From: Actinomadura sp. KC06
GTDB taxonomy: Bacteria > Actinomycetota > Actinomycetes > Streptosporangiales > Streptosporangiaceae
Direction of reading: 5' to 3'
NCBI RefSeq assembly: GCF_004348735.1
Contig: NZ_SMKT01000064.1
Coordinates: 1 to 45,243, forward strand
DNA length: 45,243 bases
Shown here piece after piece: positions 16,394-25,991 of the stretch; positions within the stretch are counted from its first letter, which is position 1; every line of letters starts with the position of its first letter. A program made the position numbers and the translations under genes. Under the pieces are notes generated by a model. The model searched no databases. It had not been told where the DNA came from and saw nothing but the letters and a program-made list of their open reading frames with translations.

Positions 16394-17005
16394 CTACGCC
16401 CTCCCCAGGGCGAGCCGCTCATTGCGCTCGTCGCGCAGGAACTCGCCGAACACGAGACGTTCGGAGTCGGGAGCTGGGCGCATGACGCACTTAATGATCA
16501 TCAACGGTGCCCGCGCTGGGGCTACATCACTGCCACGACGCCTAAACCCTTCGCGGTAAGTTGCGATGATGGCGTCCATGCTGCGTGGAGCCGAGCCGCT
16601 GCGCACCCAGTAGATCAGGACACACAGCTTCAAGCCCGGGGTCGCAGTCGAGGCGATCGCGAGGTTCTCGACCTTGCCCCGCAGCTTCCCCTCGTCACCG
16701 CGCTCGAACCTCTCGAATTCGAACGCGAGCAAGGCTTCGCCCGAGTGCTTCTCGAACCACACGGAGTCCGCGCGCACGTCCCCAAGGCCGTTGTCGCGAG
16801 CCCACCAGATCGGGCACTCTGCCACGGCGGCATAGCCCTGCGACTGCCCCGCGGTGGCCAGGACCGTGAGGAAGTGCGAGTGCACCGTGAGCCCGATGTC
16901 CGGGATCCCCGACAACAGCATCGGGAAGTGCTCGACCATCAATTCGCGGTTGGTGAGCCCGTCAAACACCAGGTCCGCCGGTGATGGCGAGCGGTCACCC
17001 ATCAT
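16394..17005 (-). CDS. Unknown protein, possible PD-(D/E)XK-like nuclease
   Basis: A protein of 203 aa. Its central segment runs D..WF, then EALLAFEFERFERGDEGK and KVENLAIAS. A strand-D-turn-strand ending E-x-E followed by a helix resembles the nuclease core of the PD-(D/E)XK fold, with Lys replaced. The match is weak. It is followed by hydrophobic strands (LKLCVLIYWV, APLMIIKCVM). The ATG at 17005 overlaps the HerA stop as ATGA, so it is co-translated with HerA. Position next to HerA/NurA favours a DNA-processing accessory role. Confidence 0.5.
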   Translation of the reverse strand: MMGDRSPSPADLVFDGLTNRELMVEHFPMLLSGIPDIGLTVHSHFLTVLATAGQSQGYAAVAECPIWWARDNGLGDVRADSVWFEKHSGEALLAFEFERFERGDEGKLRGKVENLAIASTATPGLKLCVLIYWVRSGSAPRSMDAIIATYREGFRRRGSDVAPARAPLMIIKCVMRPAPDSERLVFGEFLRDERNERLALGRA

Positions 17006-18702
17006 CCTCCCGACCTCGCCCAGCGCTCGCACACGCGCGGTGACTCACCACCGTGGATGAGCGCCTTGGTGCCGACCTTCACGACGAGCGGCGCGATGAT
17101 CGCCCGTCCGCAGATCAGCGCCTCACCGGTCGACAGCGTTGGGAGCTCCGCCAGGTCCGCTGCAGAGAAGTAGTCGGAGGTCTTCTGGATGAACCGCTGG
17201 TCGTCCGGGTTCTTGATGCGCATCGCGACGATAGTGTTGCACTGACTCGTCACGTCGGAGTCGAGCTTGCTCGGGCGCTGGCTGACGATGGCGAAGCCCA
17301 CGCCGAACTTCCGGCCCTCGGCCGCGATGCGCTTGATGATGTTCTTCGAGATCGCAGCCTCGCCTGCGGGCGCGAAGTTGTGCCCCTCCTCGTAGACAAT
17401 GAACACCGGTCGGGTCGGGCGTTGCTTGTCGGCCGCCGCCTTCATCAGCTCGCTCGAGATGAGCGCGACGATGACCTGCCGCGCCGTGTTCGAGAGCCCT
17501 TGGAGGTCAATGATGCAGAGCCGTCCGGCCTCGGCATTGTCGTCGCCGACCATTTCGTAGACGTCGAACGGCTCACCGGCCGCGCGCGAGTAGAAGCTCT
17601 GGGCCTCGTTGATCATGCGCCGAAGGCGGATGGCGGCGATGTTGGCGCTTCCTCCGCGGAGCGCGTTGGCCTCGCCCGGGCTGCCGGACTCCGTCACCCA
17701 ATCCTTCAGGCGGTCGAGATCATCGAGGACCGCGAAGAGCTCCTGGATGTCGCGTGGCTCGTCGATGTTCTCCTTCCAGTAGCGGAGCGCGACGTCGAGC
17801 ACGCGCTGCTGCGGCTCCGTCAGTCCAGGGAGCACACCGGAGAACTCGTCCACGTCGAAGTGGTCGAGCTGAAGAGCGAGGCGCATGTTCTTCCCCGCGT
17901 ACTTCTCGTCGAAGCTCCGCAGCTGCGGCGTGTACACCCTGATGCCGCCCCCGCCGTCCTGCAGCTGCTGGAGGGCATCTTGGATCTCCATGAGCTTCTG
18001 CCGGTCCCGAGGATCCTCGACCTGGTCGAGCCGGTCGTTGAAGTTGAGCTTGCCGGCGCGGAAGGCCTTGCCGTACTCGCCGTGCGGGTCGAAGACCACG
18101 ACCGACGCGTTGAGCTGCGAGACCAGCCGCTCGATGACGCGCCCGACGGTGTAGCTCTTCCCCGAGCCGGTCATCGCAAGCACGGCGAGGTGCTCGGTCA
18201 CCAAGTTGTTCGCGTCGAGGAAGACCGGGACGATGTTCTCGCCCTTCTCGTAGCCGACGAGGTTGCCAAGATGGATGCTGGTGTCCTCGGAGAACTCGTA
18301 GAAGCTCGTGAGGAACGCGTAGTCGACTCCGTAGACCTTCGTCCCCGGGGTAAGGGGACGTCGGGGTATCCGGATCTCGCCGGTGAACGGATCCTTGTAG
18401 CCGACCAGCTCGAGCGTCGCGTACACCGTCTCGCCCGAGAGCCGCGACTGCGGCAGCAACTCGACTTCACTGATCCCTTCGCCGAGCGCTGGGCTGAACA
18501 GGATGTTCGACCGTGAGAGCCCCACGATGCGGCCCAGCACATCGAGCTGCGAGTCCGACTCGCGCTCCTGGTGCGCGACCCGCACGAACTCCCCACGCCG
18601 CGCCGAGAAGCTCGTACGCAGCGCGATCGTCAGCTTGTTGGGCTCCCCGGTGTTGCCGACCAGCTTGCCAATGTAGTTGTCATCGTCTCGGAACATGCTC
18701 AC
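17002..18702 (-). CDS. herA: HerA-like DNA translocase ATPase
   Basis: A protein of 566 aa with the HerA/FtsK layout: an N-terminal beta-rich HAS-barrel-like region (residues 1-150), then Walker A AMTGSGKSYT at about 176-185, VVVFDPHGEYGKAF shortly after, and Walker B PVFIVYEEGHNFAP with its catalytic Glu. A later RPSKLDSDVTSQCNT segment matches the sensor region. HerA forms hexamers that pump DNA and works with the nuclease NurA in end resection; in bacteria the pair is often found in defence loci. The gene overlaps the upstream NurA-like gene as GTGA, so the GTG at 18702 is preferred over the ATG two codons later. Confidence 0.9.
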   Translation of the reverse strand: MSMFRDDDNYIGKLVGNTGEPNKLTIALRTSFSARRGEFVRVAHQERESDSQLDVLGRIVGLSRSNILFSPALGEGISEVELLPQSRLSGETVYATLELVGYKDPFTGEIRIPRRPLTPGTKVYGVDYAFLTSFYEFSEDTSIHLGNLVGYEKGENIVPVFLDANNLVTEHLAVLAMTGSGKSYTVGRVIERLVSQLNASVVVFDPHGEYGKAFRAGKLNFNDRLDQVEDPRDRQKLMEIQDALQQLQDGGGGIRVYTPQLRSFDEKYAGKNMRLALQLDHFDVDEFSGVLPGLTEPQQRVLDVALRYWKENIDEPRDIQELFAVLDDLDRLKDWVTESGSPGEANALRGGSANIAAIRLRRMINEAQSFYSRAAGEPFDVYEMVGDDNAEAGRLCIIDLQGLSNTARQVIVALISSELMKAAADKQRPTRPVFIVYEEGHNFAPAGEAAISKNIIKRIAAEGRKFGVGFAIVSQRPSKLDSDVTSQCNTIVAMRIKNPDDQRFIQKTSDYFSAADLAELPTLSTGEALICGRAIIAPLVVKVGTKALIHGGESPRVCERWARSGG

Positions 18703-19838
18703 TCCTCATCCATGGTGTCGACGCCCTCGAGCCAGGCTCGATCAACGGATCGGTCCTTGAGCATGCTCAGGGTCGAACGTAGGTAGTTGGACAGGACCTC
18801 GCGCGGCATTATCACGAGCTGCTCGGCGTACCAGAGCGGCAGCGGCTTCATCTGCGGGTTGTCGTTCAGTGTCAGGTGAGCGGTGATGCTGGCCAGCCTG
18901 TCGAGGGCCTCGGAGTCCCACTGCCCCGGAGCACCGACGGTCTCGATCTTCCAGATCGGAGTTCGGAGGCCCACCTGGATGTGGAAGCCGATGAGCCCGT
19001 GGTCCGCGACCGTCCGAGGCTCGAAGCGCTTCATCTGGCGCCCCAGCGCTTCGTAGTAGTACGCGGCCGTCCGATGCCCTGCGCGCAGGGCAGCACGGAG
19101 GAAGCGGAGAACACCGGCCCGCCGGAGATGCACCCACTCGCTTTGCACGAGGTCCAGCGCTTCGCTGCTGATCGCCTCGGGGGAACCCGCCGGTCCCTTC
19201 TCACGGAGCGCGTTCAAGACGGCGGCGTTGAGGTCGCGGCGTGACTGTAGCGAGACGAGGAACGGACCGTTCGGGTCGTTCGGGTAGATGGACGGCAGGA
19301 ACCGCTGCCAAAACCCCTCCATCACCTCGATCAGCTCGCGCCACTCCGCCTCGACGTCGGGCTCGGCGAGGCTGAGACTCTGCTCGGCACGCGGGACAAG
19401 GAGTGGGATGTCGACGAAGATGACATCCGGTTTCGTGTCCGAATCCAGCAGGTCCGTCAGGAGCTGGTAGACGAGGATGTACTCCTTCCATGCGAGTCGC
19501 TCGGACGCGTCCAGGAAGTTCATGTCGTTGATGTCGACGCGGCTGTCCTGGAAGCCCTCCGTCACCCGGTTGCCGGACACGACGATGTCGTGGCGGAGCG
19601 CCGCGGCTCCATAGAGGACGCCGCCCAGAGCGGGCATGCTCCGGCTCTTGGAGGAAACTCCGACGGCGTGAACACGATCGAACCGGCGCGTCTCGATGCT
19701 GCGGATGATGCCGCCACGCACGAAGAGCGGGGCCTTCGAGTCGATGTACCGCATCTTGTTGGCGATCTTCCCGACGGTGCCGGGAAGCCGCAGACTCATT
19801 GCCGCGGCGAGTGCGCGAGCCAGCTCGATGCTCTTCAT
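18699..19838 (-). CDS. NurA-like nuclease partner of HerA
   Basis: A protein of 379 aa. Motif evidence is moderate: VHAVGVSSKSRSM resembles the strand-plus-KxSRS motif of NurA, and PDVIFVDIPLLVP supplies an Asp at a strand end, as in the NurA core. The late segment RTPIWKIE..YAEQLVIMPREVL is consistent with the NurA C-terminal region. The main support is its position directly upstream of, and GTGA-coupled to, HerA. Its own ATG overlaps the preceding stop as ATGA and has AGAGGAGA upstream. NurA is a 5'-3' nuclease that acts inside the HerA ring. Alternative: an unrelated HerA partner (HerA-DUF type). Confidence 0.55.
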   Translation of the reverse strand: MKSIELARALAAAMSLRLPGTVGKIANKMRYIDSKAPLFVRGGIIRSIETRRFDRVHAVGVSSKSRSMPALGGVLYGAAALRHDIVVSGNRVTEGFQDSRVDINDMNFLDASERLAWKEYILVYQLLTDLLDSDTKPDVIFVDIPLLVPRAEQSLSLAEPDVEAEWRELIEVMEGFWQRFLPSIYPNDPNGPFLVSLQSRRDLNAAVLNALREKGPAGSPEAISSEALDLVQSEWVHLRRAGVLRFLRAALRAGHRTAAYYYEALGRQMKRFEPRTVADHGLIGFHIQVGLRTPIWKIETVGAPGQWDSEALDRLASITAHLTLNDNPQMKPLPLWYAEQLVIMPREVLSNYLRSTLSMLKDRSVDRAWLEGVDTMDEE

Positions 19839-20743
19839 GTGGTCGTCTCCTCTGAGGCGAGCAGGTCCCCAAGCTCACGGAGGTACGGGTGCATCCCGCG
19901 CTGCTCGAGAAACCGGACGAGAGCCCCACGATCGCTCGATGCCGACGCGTCGGAGGCCGCGAGCCCCTGATGCGTGAGCTCCTCGAGGGCTCGACCGACG
20001 TCGTTCGCGCTCAGGTCCACGCCAAGGAGCGCCCCGGCTCGCGATCGCAGGAGCTCCGCTGTTTGCGGTCCGCTGGCCGCAAGGAGCAGCGCAACGGAGA
20101 CGAGCACCCCTTCGCCGACTGCCTCGGCCTTCGGCGGGCTCGACGGCTGCCGCGCGTTCTCCCTGGCATCCGCCGTGACTGACGGAGACCACGACAAGAG
20201 GTGCCCAAGCAGGCTCTGGCGATGCTCCTCGTCGGTCAGCGCCGTGTAGGTAAGCAGCTGGAGCGCAGAGAAGAACACCGGACCCGCGGTGTTGGTCGCC
20301 TGGTACCGGAGGAGCACGGGCTTGCTTCGGGCGTCCACGGCGAGCACGCCTGCGCCGAGCGCCGTGTCGAAGAAGTGGTCCGACCGGACCTTCACCACTC
20401 CGCCAAGGACCTCCTCGAGCGCACCGTCGGTGATGCGAGCAGCCGACTCCGCGGTGCGGCGGCCGGCTCCCAGCTGGACCGGCGTCTCGAAGTAGCGGCC
20501 GAGGTCCAGATCCGCGTACGGCGGCACAACGATGACGGCGACCCGCGCCCGCGCGAGCGCGGACGATAGCTTGCGCATGTCGACGAGGCGCTCGGCATCC
20601 AGCAGCCCACCGACGACGACAAGCGGAGGCCCCGACGGATCAGCCAGGAGCCGATCCATGGGAACGCTCTCGACCTCTGCCGTCTGCGAGATGACGCCGA
20701 CCTCGAACAGGTCAGCCTGTGCTTCGACGATGCGCGCTTTCAT
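19835..20743 (-). CDS. Unknown protein with Rossmann-like and winged-helix segments
   Basis: A protein of 302 aa. The first half alternates strands and helices (GPPLVVVGGLLDAERLVD, ARVAVIVVPPYADLDLG), like an alpha/beta domain of the kind found in DUF4350 or ThuA-type proteins. The second half contains a helical segment with a winged-helix look (SANDVGRALEELTHQGLAAS). There are no catalytic motifs I can name. It is coupled by ATGA overlaps on both sides (ATPase upstream, NurA-like downstream). It may be an adaptor between the large ATPase and the HerA-NurA machine. Confidence 0.6.
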   Translation of the reverse strand: MKARIVEAQADLFEVGVISQTAEVESVPMDRLLADPSGPPLVVVGGLLDAERLVDMRKLSSALARARVAVIVVPPYADLDLGRYFETPVQLGAGRRTAESAARITDGALEEVLGGVVKVRSDHFFDTALGAGVLAVDARSKPVLLRYQATNTAGPVFFSALQLLTYTALTDEEHRQSLLGHLLSWSPSVTADARENARQPSSPPKAEAVGEGVLVSVALLLAASGPQTAELLRSRAGALLGVDLSANDVGRALEELTHQGLAASDASASSDRGALVRFLEQRGMHPYLRELGDLLASEETTT

Positions 20744-23700
20744 CGGAGTTCCAGCTTCGAGCGGATGAGCTTCATCTCCTTGAGTTCCCGAATCGCGTCG
20801 GCGTGGTCCGGGTGCTGGTCTTCGTCGTAGGAACCGGCCTCCAGGCCGCCGGAAATGTCGACCCACAGACCGAAGTGGACCTCCCTGCCAGCGCCCTCGA
20901 AGAAGCCCGCGCCCTCCTGGGAGACCTCGCCGTTGAACGCCTCGTAGCGCGCCTTCGTGGCCCCGAAGGTCGCAGCCGGCGTCGGCTCCGCTTTGGCCGG
21001 CTTCCCGTTCGACTTCAGGACCCGGTTGAGCGCGCGCAGTTCCCTCTGCCGGATCACCTCCCGAAGTCCCGTCTTGAGCTCGTCGAGTTTCTCTGTGACC
21101 TGCTGCGGCAGCCCCTGGACTGCTTGCGCGGTCGCGACCACCTCGGTCTCCAGGCTCTTCAGGAGCTCGGTCACCGCCACTTGGTCGATCAGCGATTGCA
21201 CCTGCTGCGTCAGGCCCCCCTCCACGAGGCCGCGGAACTTCTGGACCTCGAGCTTGAGCGGGTTGAGCGAGTCCTGCACCGACTGCGGAGCATCAGCCGT
21301 GAAGCCGCCCAGCGACTGCCACGCGGAGGCGGCGGCCTTGTAGTCCCTGACCGCCATCGCCCACTGCTCATGAAGCTTCTTGAACTGTGCGAAGAAGCTA
21401 CCGGCCCGCTCCTTGTTGATCAGGTCCTTCAGCGCGTCCATGCGCTTCCACGCGTGCTCGTACTGCGAGTTGACCAGGTACTGGTCGATCATCAGCATGT
21501 ACGACGCGACCGGGATCGTCGCCAGCCGCGTCCGCGTGCCTGCCGCAGCGGGCCCTTTCACCGCGTTCTCGAGCTCGGACTTGATGGCTTTGAGCGGCAG
21601 CGTGACCGGGGCGACAGGGAACGGGTGACCCTCGGCCTCATCGAGCGTGGCCGCCTCGCCCAGCAGATCGTCGATCTCCTCGATCATCTCGTCCCGAGTC
21701 TCCAGGAACGTCTTCTTCAGCCACGCCAGGAAGGCGACGCGCTCCCACAGCGAGAGCGTCGAATAGCGGGTCTCGTACGACAGGATTCGCGCCGGCGAGC
21801 AGTCAAAGTCGAGCCTCGTCTCTCCGATCTCAAGCGGGCACACCCCGAGGATGCGCTCCTCGATGTCGAGGACCTGAGCGACGACCGTCTTCAGCGATTC
21901 CTCGGTCAGGCTGTCGATGTCGGCGGTCAGGTGATCCGAGCTCACCTGCTGGATCCTTTCTTCCGCCGTCACCAGCTGCTGCTTGGCTGTGGGGTAGATG
22001 TTGTGCAGCAGAATGCCGGCCTGGGTGGAGAACAGGTCGGTGAGCTTCTTGATCGAGTCCTTGCACTCCCCCTCGAGCCAGGTCGACACCGACTGGCGGC
22101 GGCTCTCGAGCATCGTCCGGTCGACGGCCTTGTAGAGGTCGTTCTTCTTGCGGACGAGCCCAATGCCGATGAGCACCTCGAGGATCTGCTCGAGCTGCTG
22201 CGGTGCCTTCATCTCACTGTCGGGCACCGCGAAGAAGAAGCTGTTGGCCAGCTTGCTCACCGCCGACTGTGCCTTGAGCTCTTGGAGGAGCGCGAAGAAG
22301 CACCGCGGCACCTTAGGAAGCAGGCTGCCGTCGGTCGTCAGCACGCCGAGGAGGTCGCCGTACTTCCACGCGGCCGGTGCATTGATGTTCTTCTTCGCCG
22401 CCTGCCGGCAGTTTTCGAACTCCACGTTGTTCAGGGGTCCGCCAGCCGTGTCGACGACTGCATCGAGCGAGCAGTCCTTCGCCAACATGGAGCGGTAGCC
22501 CTTCGCAAAATCGGCCGTGTTGCCGGTCTTGCGGCTCCAGATGGGCGCGAGGAGGTAGCCGGTCTTGCGGAGGCCGTTGGCCCACTCCCGGCTCTTCGCT
22601 TGCCACTCGTCGCGGTAGGACCCCTCGAGCCCTTTCGCGACTTTGCTCAGGCGTGCCTCGTGGGCCTTGTAGGCGGAACCCCGGCCCGAGTACTTGATCA
22701 GGAACTCCTCCTCCTGCGACACGAGGCGCCGCGTCAGGACGCAGCGGCGAAGGGCCGGCGACGCATCGAGCTGCTGCTCGAACGAGGCCACGTCCGCGCT
22801 TGCCGGGAACAGGACGAGGATCGGGTGGACCCGCTCGATGCCGATGTAGGCGCGTAGCTTGTCGAGGGTCTCCTGCGCGTCCAGGCAGTACACGATCGTG
22901 CACCGACCATCCGGCGTGACCCGAAGCCCATCGAGCGACGGCGAGCCGAACGCGGAGGTGAACGCCTTGTGCGGGACGTCCTTGAGCCCCGAGACCTGTC
23001 TGGTCTCGTCGTCCTTGAGATGGTCGTCGAGGAGCTTCGCGAGGCCGAGACAGATCGCCGTCCCGCGCTTAGCCTTCGTCTGGCTGACGTCGCGGACGTA
23101 CTGGTCGAGGGGAGCCTCGTGCTTGCCGTTCTTGAAGAAGCGAACGCTTTCGGCCGCCGAAACCAGGAGCTTGTTGAACTCGCGCCACAACCGGAATGAC
23201 ATCCCAACAAACCGAGTACCGTCGACCCGGTACTCGGGTTTCGTAAAGATGCGGTGGAGCGACTCGGCCGCGAACTCGATACCCTCGCGCGGGTAGAGCG
23301 CCGCGAGCTGCTCGCCCCACTGCTCGAGCTCGGTGTAGACGACGAAGTCACCAGCCGCGCCCGGGGCTCGCCCGACCGCAACGGAGAAGGCACGCAAGGC
23401 CTCGAGCAGTCCGACGACGGACACCTCACAGGTCGGGGTGAAGTACGTGTCTGTCTTCCCTTCCTTCGCCTTGAAGCCGAACTCGGGGCGGGTCAGCTCG
23501 TTCGCGAGCGCGCGCTCGTCGATGTGAACCTGGAAGAGCTCCGCGAAGGCGTGGCCCCGGCCGGCGACCTCGTGAGCGAGCAGCGCATCAGCCATCTCCT
23601 CGGTCAACGCCGCCTCGGCCGCTCCGCCCACCGGAGCCGGCAGCTGGCCGTACACGAGCCGCTCCACCTCCTGCTTGGGTACCCCGTTCACTTTGCCGAG

Positions 23701-24819
23701 CAGGGGCAGAACGGCGTCGTCGTTGAATATGTGCTTGGCCCGGGCATCGGTCTTGGCGAAGTCTTTCAGGAGCTCCCACGCACTCGTCGAGCCGTCGCCG
23801 CGCTCCATGTGCCGGGCGTGCGTCTCGTGAATGGACGCCATGATCACGTTCAGCCAGCCGAAGTTCCGGTTGGCCGAAAGGAACGCGCCCTCGAGCGTAC
23901 CCACCGGGTACTCGACGACGTGCTGGGCGACCTGGTTTTCCTTGATGTGGTGGACGTAGCTCTGCACGTCGGTCAGTTGGTTCGGCTCGATCGTGACCGA
24001 GTTCGCTCGGCGCAGGTTCGGACCGATGTGGATCTGGTCGCGCATGCCCACGCTGCACAGCAGCAGGAAGTTCACGTCCGGATGCTGGTTTCGCCAGTTC
24101 TCATGCTTGATGACCTCCGAGACCATCAGGAGGTACTCGTCGTCGACCCTGGTCTGCGTGTCCTCACGCAGGCCCCGCTTCAGGTCACCGGGCGTCTCGA
24201 CCTCGTCGACGATGATCCAGAGGTGGTTCAGGCCGGCATCACGCAAGACCTTCTTCGCATCGCGGAGCCGGTCCTCGAACGCTCGGATGTCGTCGTCGAC
24301 GAGCGAGAGCGCCTTCAGGTTCACACCCTTGGCCTGCATCGCCGCCTTGAGGTCCTCGTAGAGGTCCCGCGGCCCGCCAGCCGCGGGGTCGGCGCGCAAC
24401 GTGTGCCGCAGGGCTTCGACCGCCAGACGAGCCACCCACGTCGCGGCGTCGAGCGCGTCGTCGCACACGGTGCTGTAGCGGATGTAGAGCGGCAGGATCC
24501 CATCCTGCAGCGCCGGCTCGAGCACACGCGGCTTCTGATCTGGCTGATGGAAGGGCAGGATGATGTGCTCGTTCTTGTTGAGCAGCCAACTGTCGACGCG
24601 GCCCGTCGCTTCCGCGATGAGCTCGTAGCCCAGCCGCGTCTTGCCCAGACCCCAGTCGCCGAAAGCGATGAAGAAGCCGGCGATGTCGTTCGCGGCACCG
24701 TCCCAGAAGGACCGGCGGAACTGGTGGAGTGCGTTGAACACCTGGTTCTGGCCCACCATGGAGAAAGAAGGCGGATAGAGCGCCACCCCCTTGGCGGCCC
24801 ACGGCTTGGTAATGGTCAT
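20740..24819 (-). CDS. Large P-loop ATPase with coiled-coil body
   Basis: A protein of 1359 aa, the largest in the operon. Walker A is GDWGLGKT at about 54-61 and Walker B LWIIVDEVE at about 200-208, followed by sensor-like LLLCSVGMRD, which places it among AAA/STAND-type ATPases (DUF2791/BrxC-PglY-like in layout). The remaining 1000 residues are mainly helical with coiled-coil stretches (for example EKLDELKTGLREVIRQRELR near the end). BREX BrxC/PglY proteins are of similar size and position, which suggests but does not prove relationship. The start ATG overlaps the preceding stop as ATGA. It is probably a signal-responsive motor or scaffold of the complex. Confidence 0.75.
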   Translation of the reverse strand: MTITKPWAAKGVALYPPSFSMVGQNQVFNALHQFRRSFWDGAANDIAGFFIAFGDWGLGKTRLGYELIAEATGRVDSWLLNKNEHIILPFHQPDQKPRVLEPALQDGILPLYIRYSTVCDDALDAATWVARLAVEALRHTLRADPAAGGPRDLYEDLKAAMQAKGVNLKALSLVDDDIRAFEDRLRDAKKVLRDAGLNHLWIIVDEVETPGDLKRGLREDTQTRVDDEYLLMVSEVIKHENWRNQHPDVNFLLLCSVGMRDQIHIGPNLRRANSVTIEPNQLTDVQSYVHHIKENQVAQHVVEYPVGTLEGAFLSANRNFGWLNVIMASIHETHARHMERGDGSTSAWELLKDFAKTDARAKHIFNDDAVLPLLGKVNGVPKQEVERLVYGQLPAPVGGAAEAALTEEMADALLAHEVAGRGHAFAELFQVHIDERALANELTRPEFGFKAKEGKTDTYFTPTCEVSVVGLLEALRAFSVAVGRAPGAAGDFVVYTELEQWGEQLAALYPREGIEFAAESLHRIFTKPEYRVDGTRFVGMSFRLWREFNKLLVSAAESVRFFKNGKHEAPLDQYVRDVSQTKAKRGTAICLGLAKLLDDHLKDDETRQVSGLKDVPHKAFTSAFGSPSLDGLRVTPDGRCTIVYCLDAQETLDKLRAYIGIERVHPILVLFPASADVASFEQQLDASPALRRCVLTRRLVSQEEEFLIKYSGRGSAYKAHEARLSKVAKGLEGSYRDEWQAKSREWANGLRKTGYLLAPIWSRKTGNTADFAKGYRSMLAKDCSLDAVVDTAGGPLNNVEFENCRQAAKKNINAPAAWKYGDLLGVLTTDGSLLPKVPRCFFALLQELKAQSAVSKLANSFFFAVPDSEMKAPQQLEQILEVLIGIGLVRKKNDLYKAVDRTMLESRRQSVSTWLEGECKDSIKKLTDLFSTQAGILLHNIYPTAKQQLVTAEERIQQVSSDHLTADIDSLTEESLKTVVAQVLDIEERILGVCPLEIGETRLDFDCSPARILSYETRYSTLSLWERVAFLAWLKKTFLETRDEMIEEIDDLLGEAATLDEAEGHPFPVAPVTLPLKAIKSELENAVKGPAAAGTRTRLATIPVASYMLMIDQYLVNSQYEHAWKRMDALKDLINKERAGSFFAQFKKLHEQWAMAVRDYKAAASAWQSLGGFTADAPQSVQDSLNPLKLEVQKFRGLVEGGLTQQVQSLIDQVAVTELLKSLETEVVATAQAVQGLPQQVTEKLDELKTGLREVIRQRELRALNRVLKSNGKPAKAEPTPAATFGATKARYEAFNGEVSQEGAGFFEGAGREVHFGLWVDISGGLEAGSYDEDQHPDHADAIRELKEMKLIRSKLELR

Positions 24820-25991
24820 CGATCTGCTCCCTGCATCTCGCTGGACGAACCCGCGGGGGTCTGCGCCTCGGCGACGGCGTTCGTGGTCTTGGGGATGGGC
24901 GTGAACTCGATCCGAACGCGGCGTGAACCGGACTCGCCGAACAGCCCTCGTCCCATGCGGGGCTGTCCTGAGTGGCGGTCGAGCACCCGCAGCTGGTCGT
25001 GGTACATCGCTGTCCGGATGTAGCTGTCGAGGATGGCGGCTCGATCCTCGTTCGGCACCTGAAGGAGCTCGCCGAAGCGCTCGCCGAGCTGACTCACGAT
25101 GAGAAAGCCCTCGGCGTCCGAGCAATCGCGAAGCGCCCGCGCGAACGCCTCGTCATCGGTGAGCCGTACAGGCACGGCTCCCTCGAATCCGAGCTCGACG
25201 AGGTTCTCCACCGCCAGCGCATCGGCGAGTCCACCGGCGCCCAGTCTCCAGGTCGAGGGACCACCATCGAAGGCTCGGATGTGGAAGAACACGGCCAGGG
25301 CCTTCTTGAGCGCGGTCGGGAGGTCGTTCGTCGAGGGTGTTCCACCCTGGACGCCCTCCCACACGACCGCCGTGGTTTCGCCCAGAACCGAAAGGTCAGC
25401 GCGCCAACACGGCCCGAGGGCCAGCTCGGCGTTGTCGCGCAGCAGCATGTTGAAGCCGTCGCAGTTGCGCTGTGCGATCTCAAGGACATCGCCCTCGGGC
25501 GACGTGAGCGACAACGCGCCCGTAGGGATACCGCCTGGTGCCTCGACTCCCAGCTGCCAGTCCGCAAGGCAAAGCCCGATCACCAAGCGCGTGCGAGGGT
25601 CACGTCGAAGCAGCTGCTTCGCGAGGGCGCGAGCCCAGTCGACGTCAGTGTCCGCCTCGCGATACGCCTTCCCAAGCGCGACGCCCTCCGCGGTGGCCCG
25701 GAGGCCCTTGTCGACCCGTTCGAAGAGGCTGATCCCGTTGATGCGGTAACGGGCGCCGCTGCGCTCCATCCCATACGTGTTGATGACGCCGTCGGTCCCC
25801 TTGCCGCGCGGCGCCCCGCCCTTGAACTCCATCGTGGGAGCGATGTCGAAGACCACGCGCTCGAGATCGGCCCGTGAATAGACGTGGCCTGGCTCGGCAC
25901 GAGCCGCCGCCTCCGGGTACTCCTGGAAGCGAGCCGCCTCGCTCCATAGAAACAGCTTGGGGAGCGCGATGCGCACCAACAGCGTGTTCAT
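24816..25991 (-). CDS. Unknown 391-aa operon protein
   Basis: I recognise no family. The N-terminus (MNTLLVRIALPKLFLWSEAA) looks like a beta strand plus helix. The middle is mixed alpha/beta with strands TRLVIGLCLADW and TTAVVWEGV, and the end is a low-complexity tail (AVAEAQTPAGSSSEM). The open frame extends upstream to 26453 but the ATG at 25991 fits because it overlaps the EVE-gene stop as ATGA. It is specific to this cluster and lies between the EVE protein and the ATPase. Confidence 0.6.
   Translation of the reverse strand: MNTLLVRIALPKLFLWSEAARFQEYPEAAARAEPGHVYSRADLERVVFDIAPTMEFKGGAPRGKGTDGVINTYGMERSGARYRINGISLFERVDKGLRATAEGVALGKAYREADTDVDWARALAKQLLRRDPRTRLVIGLCLADWQLGVEAPGGIPTGALSLTSPEGDVLEIAQRNCDGFNMLLRDNAELALGPCWRADLSVLGETTAVVWEGVQGGTPSTNDLPTALKKALAVFFHIRAFDGGPSTWRLGAGGLADALAVENLVELGFEGAVPVRLTDDEAFARALRDCSDAEGFLIVSQLGERFGELLQVPNEDRAAILDSYIRTAMYHDQLRVLDRHSGQPRMGRGLFGESGSRRVRIEFTPIPKTTNAVAEAQTPAGSSSEMQGADR

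Noticed and set aside
17053..18516. 487-codon plus-strand open frame
   Set aside because: Antisense shadow of HerA, which has intact Walker A and B motifs.
20719..25023. Very long plus-strand open frames (712 and 589 codons)
   Set aside because: They are antisense to the 1359-aa ATPase with Walker motifs. They contain only Arg/Leu/Glu-rich shadow sequence and lack ribosome-binding sites.
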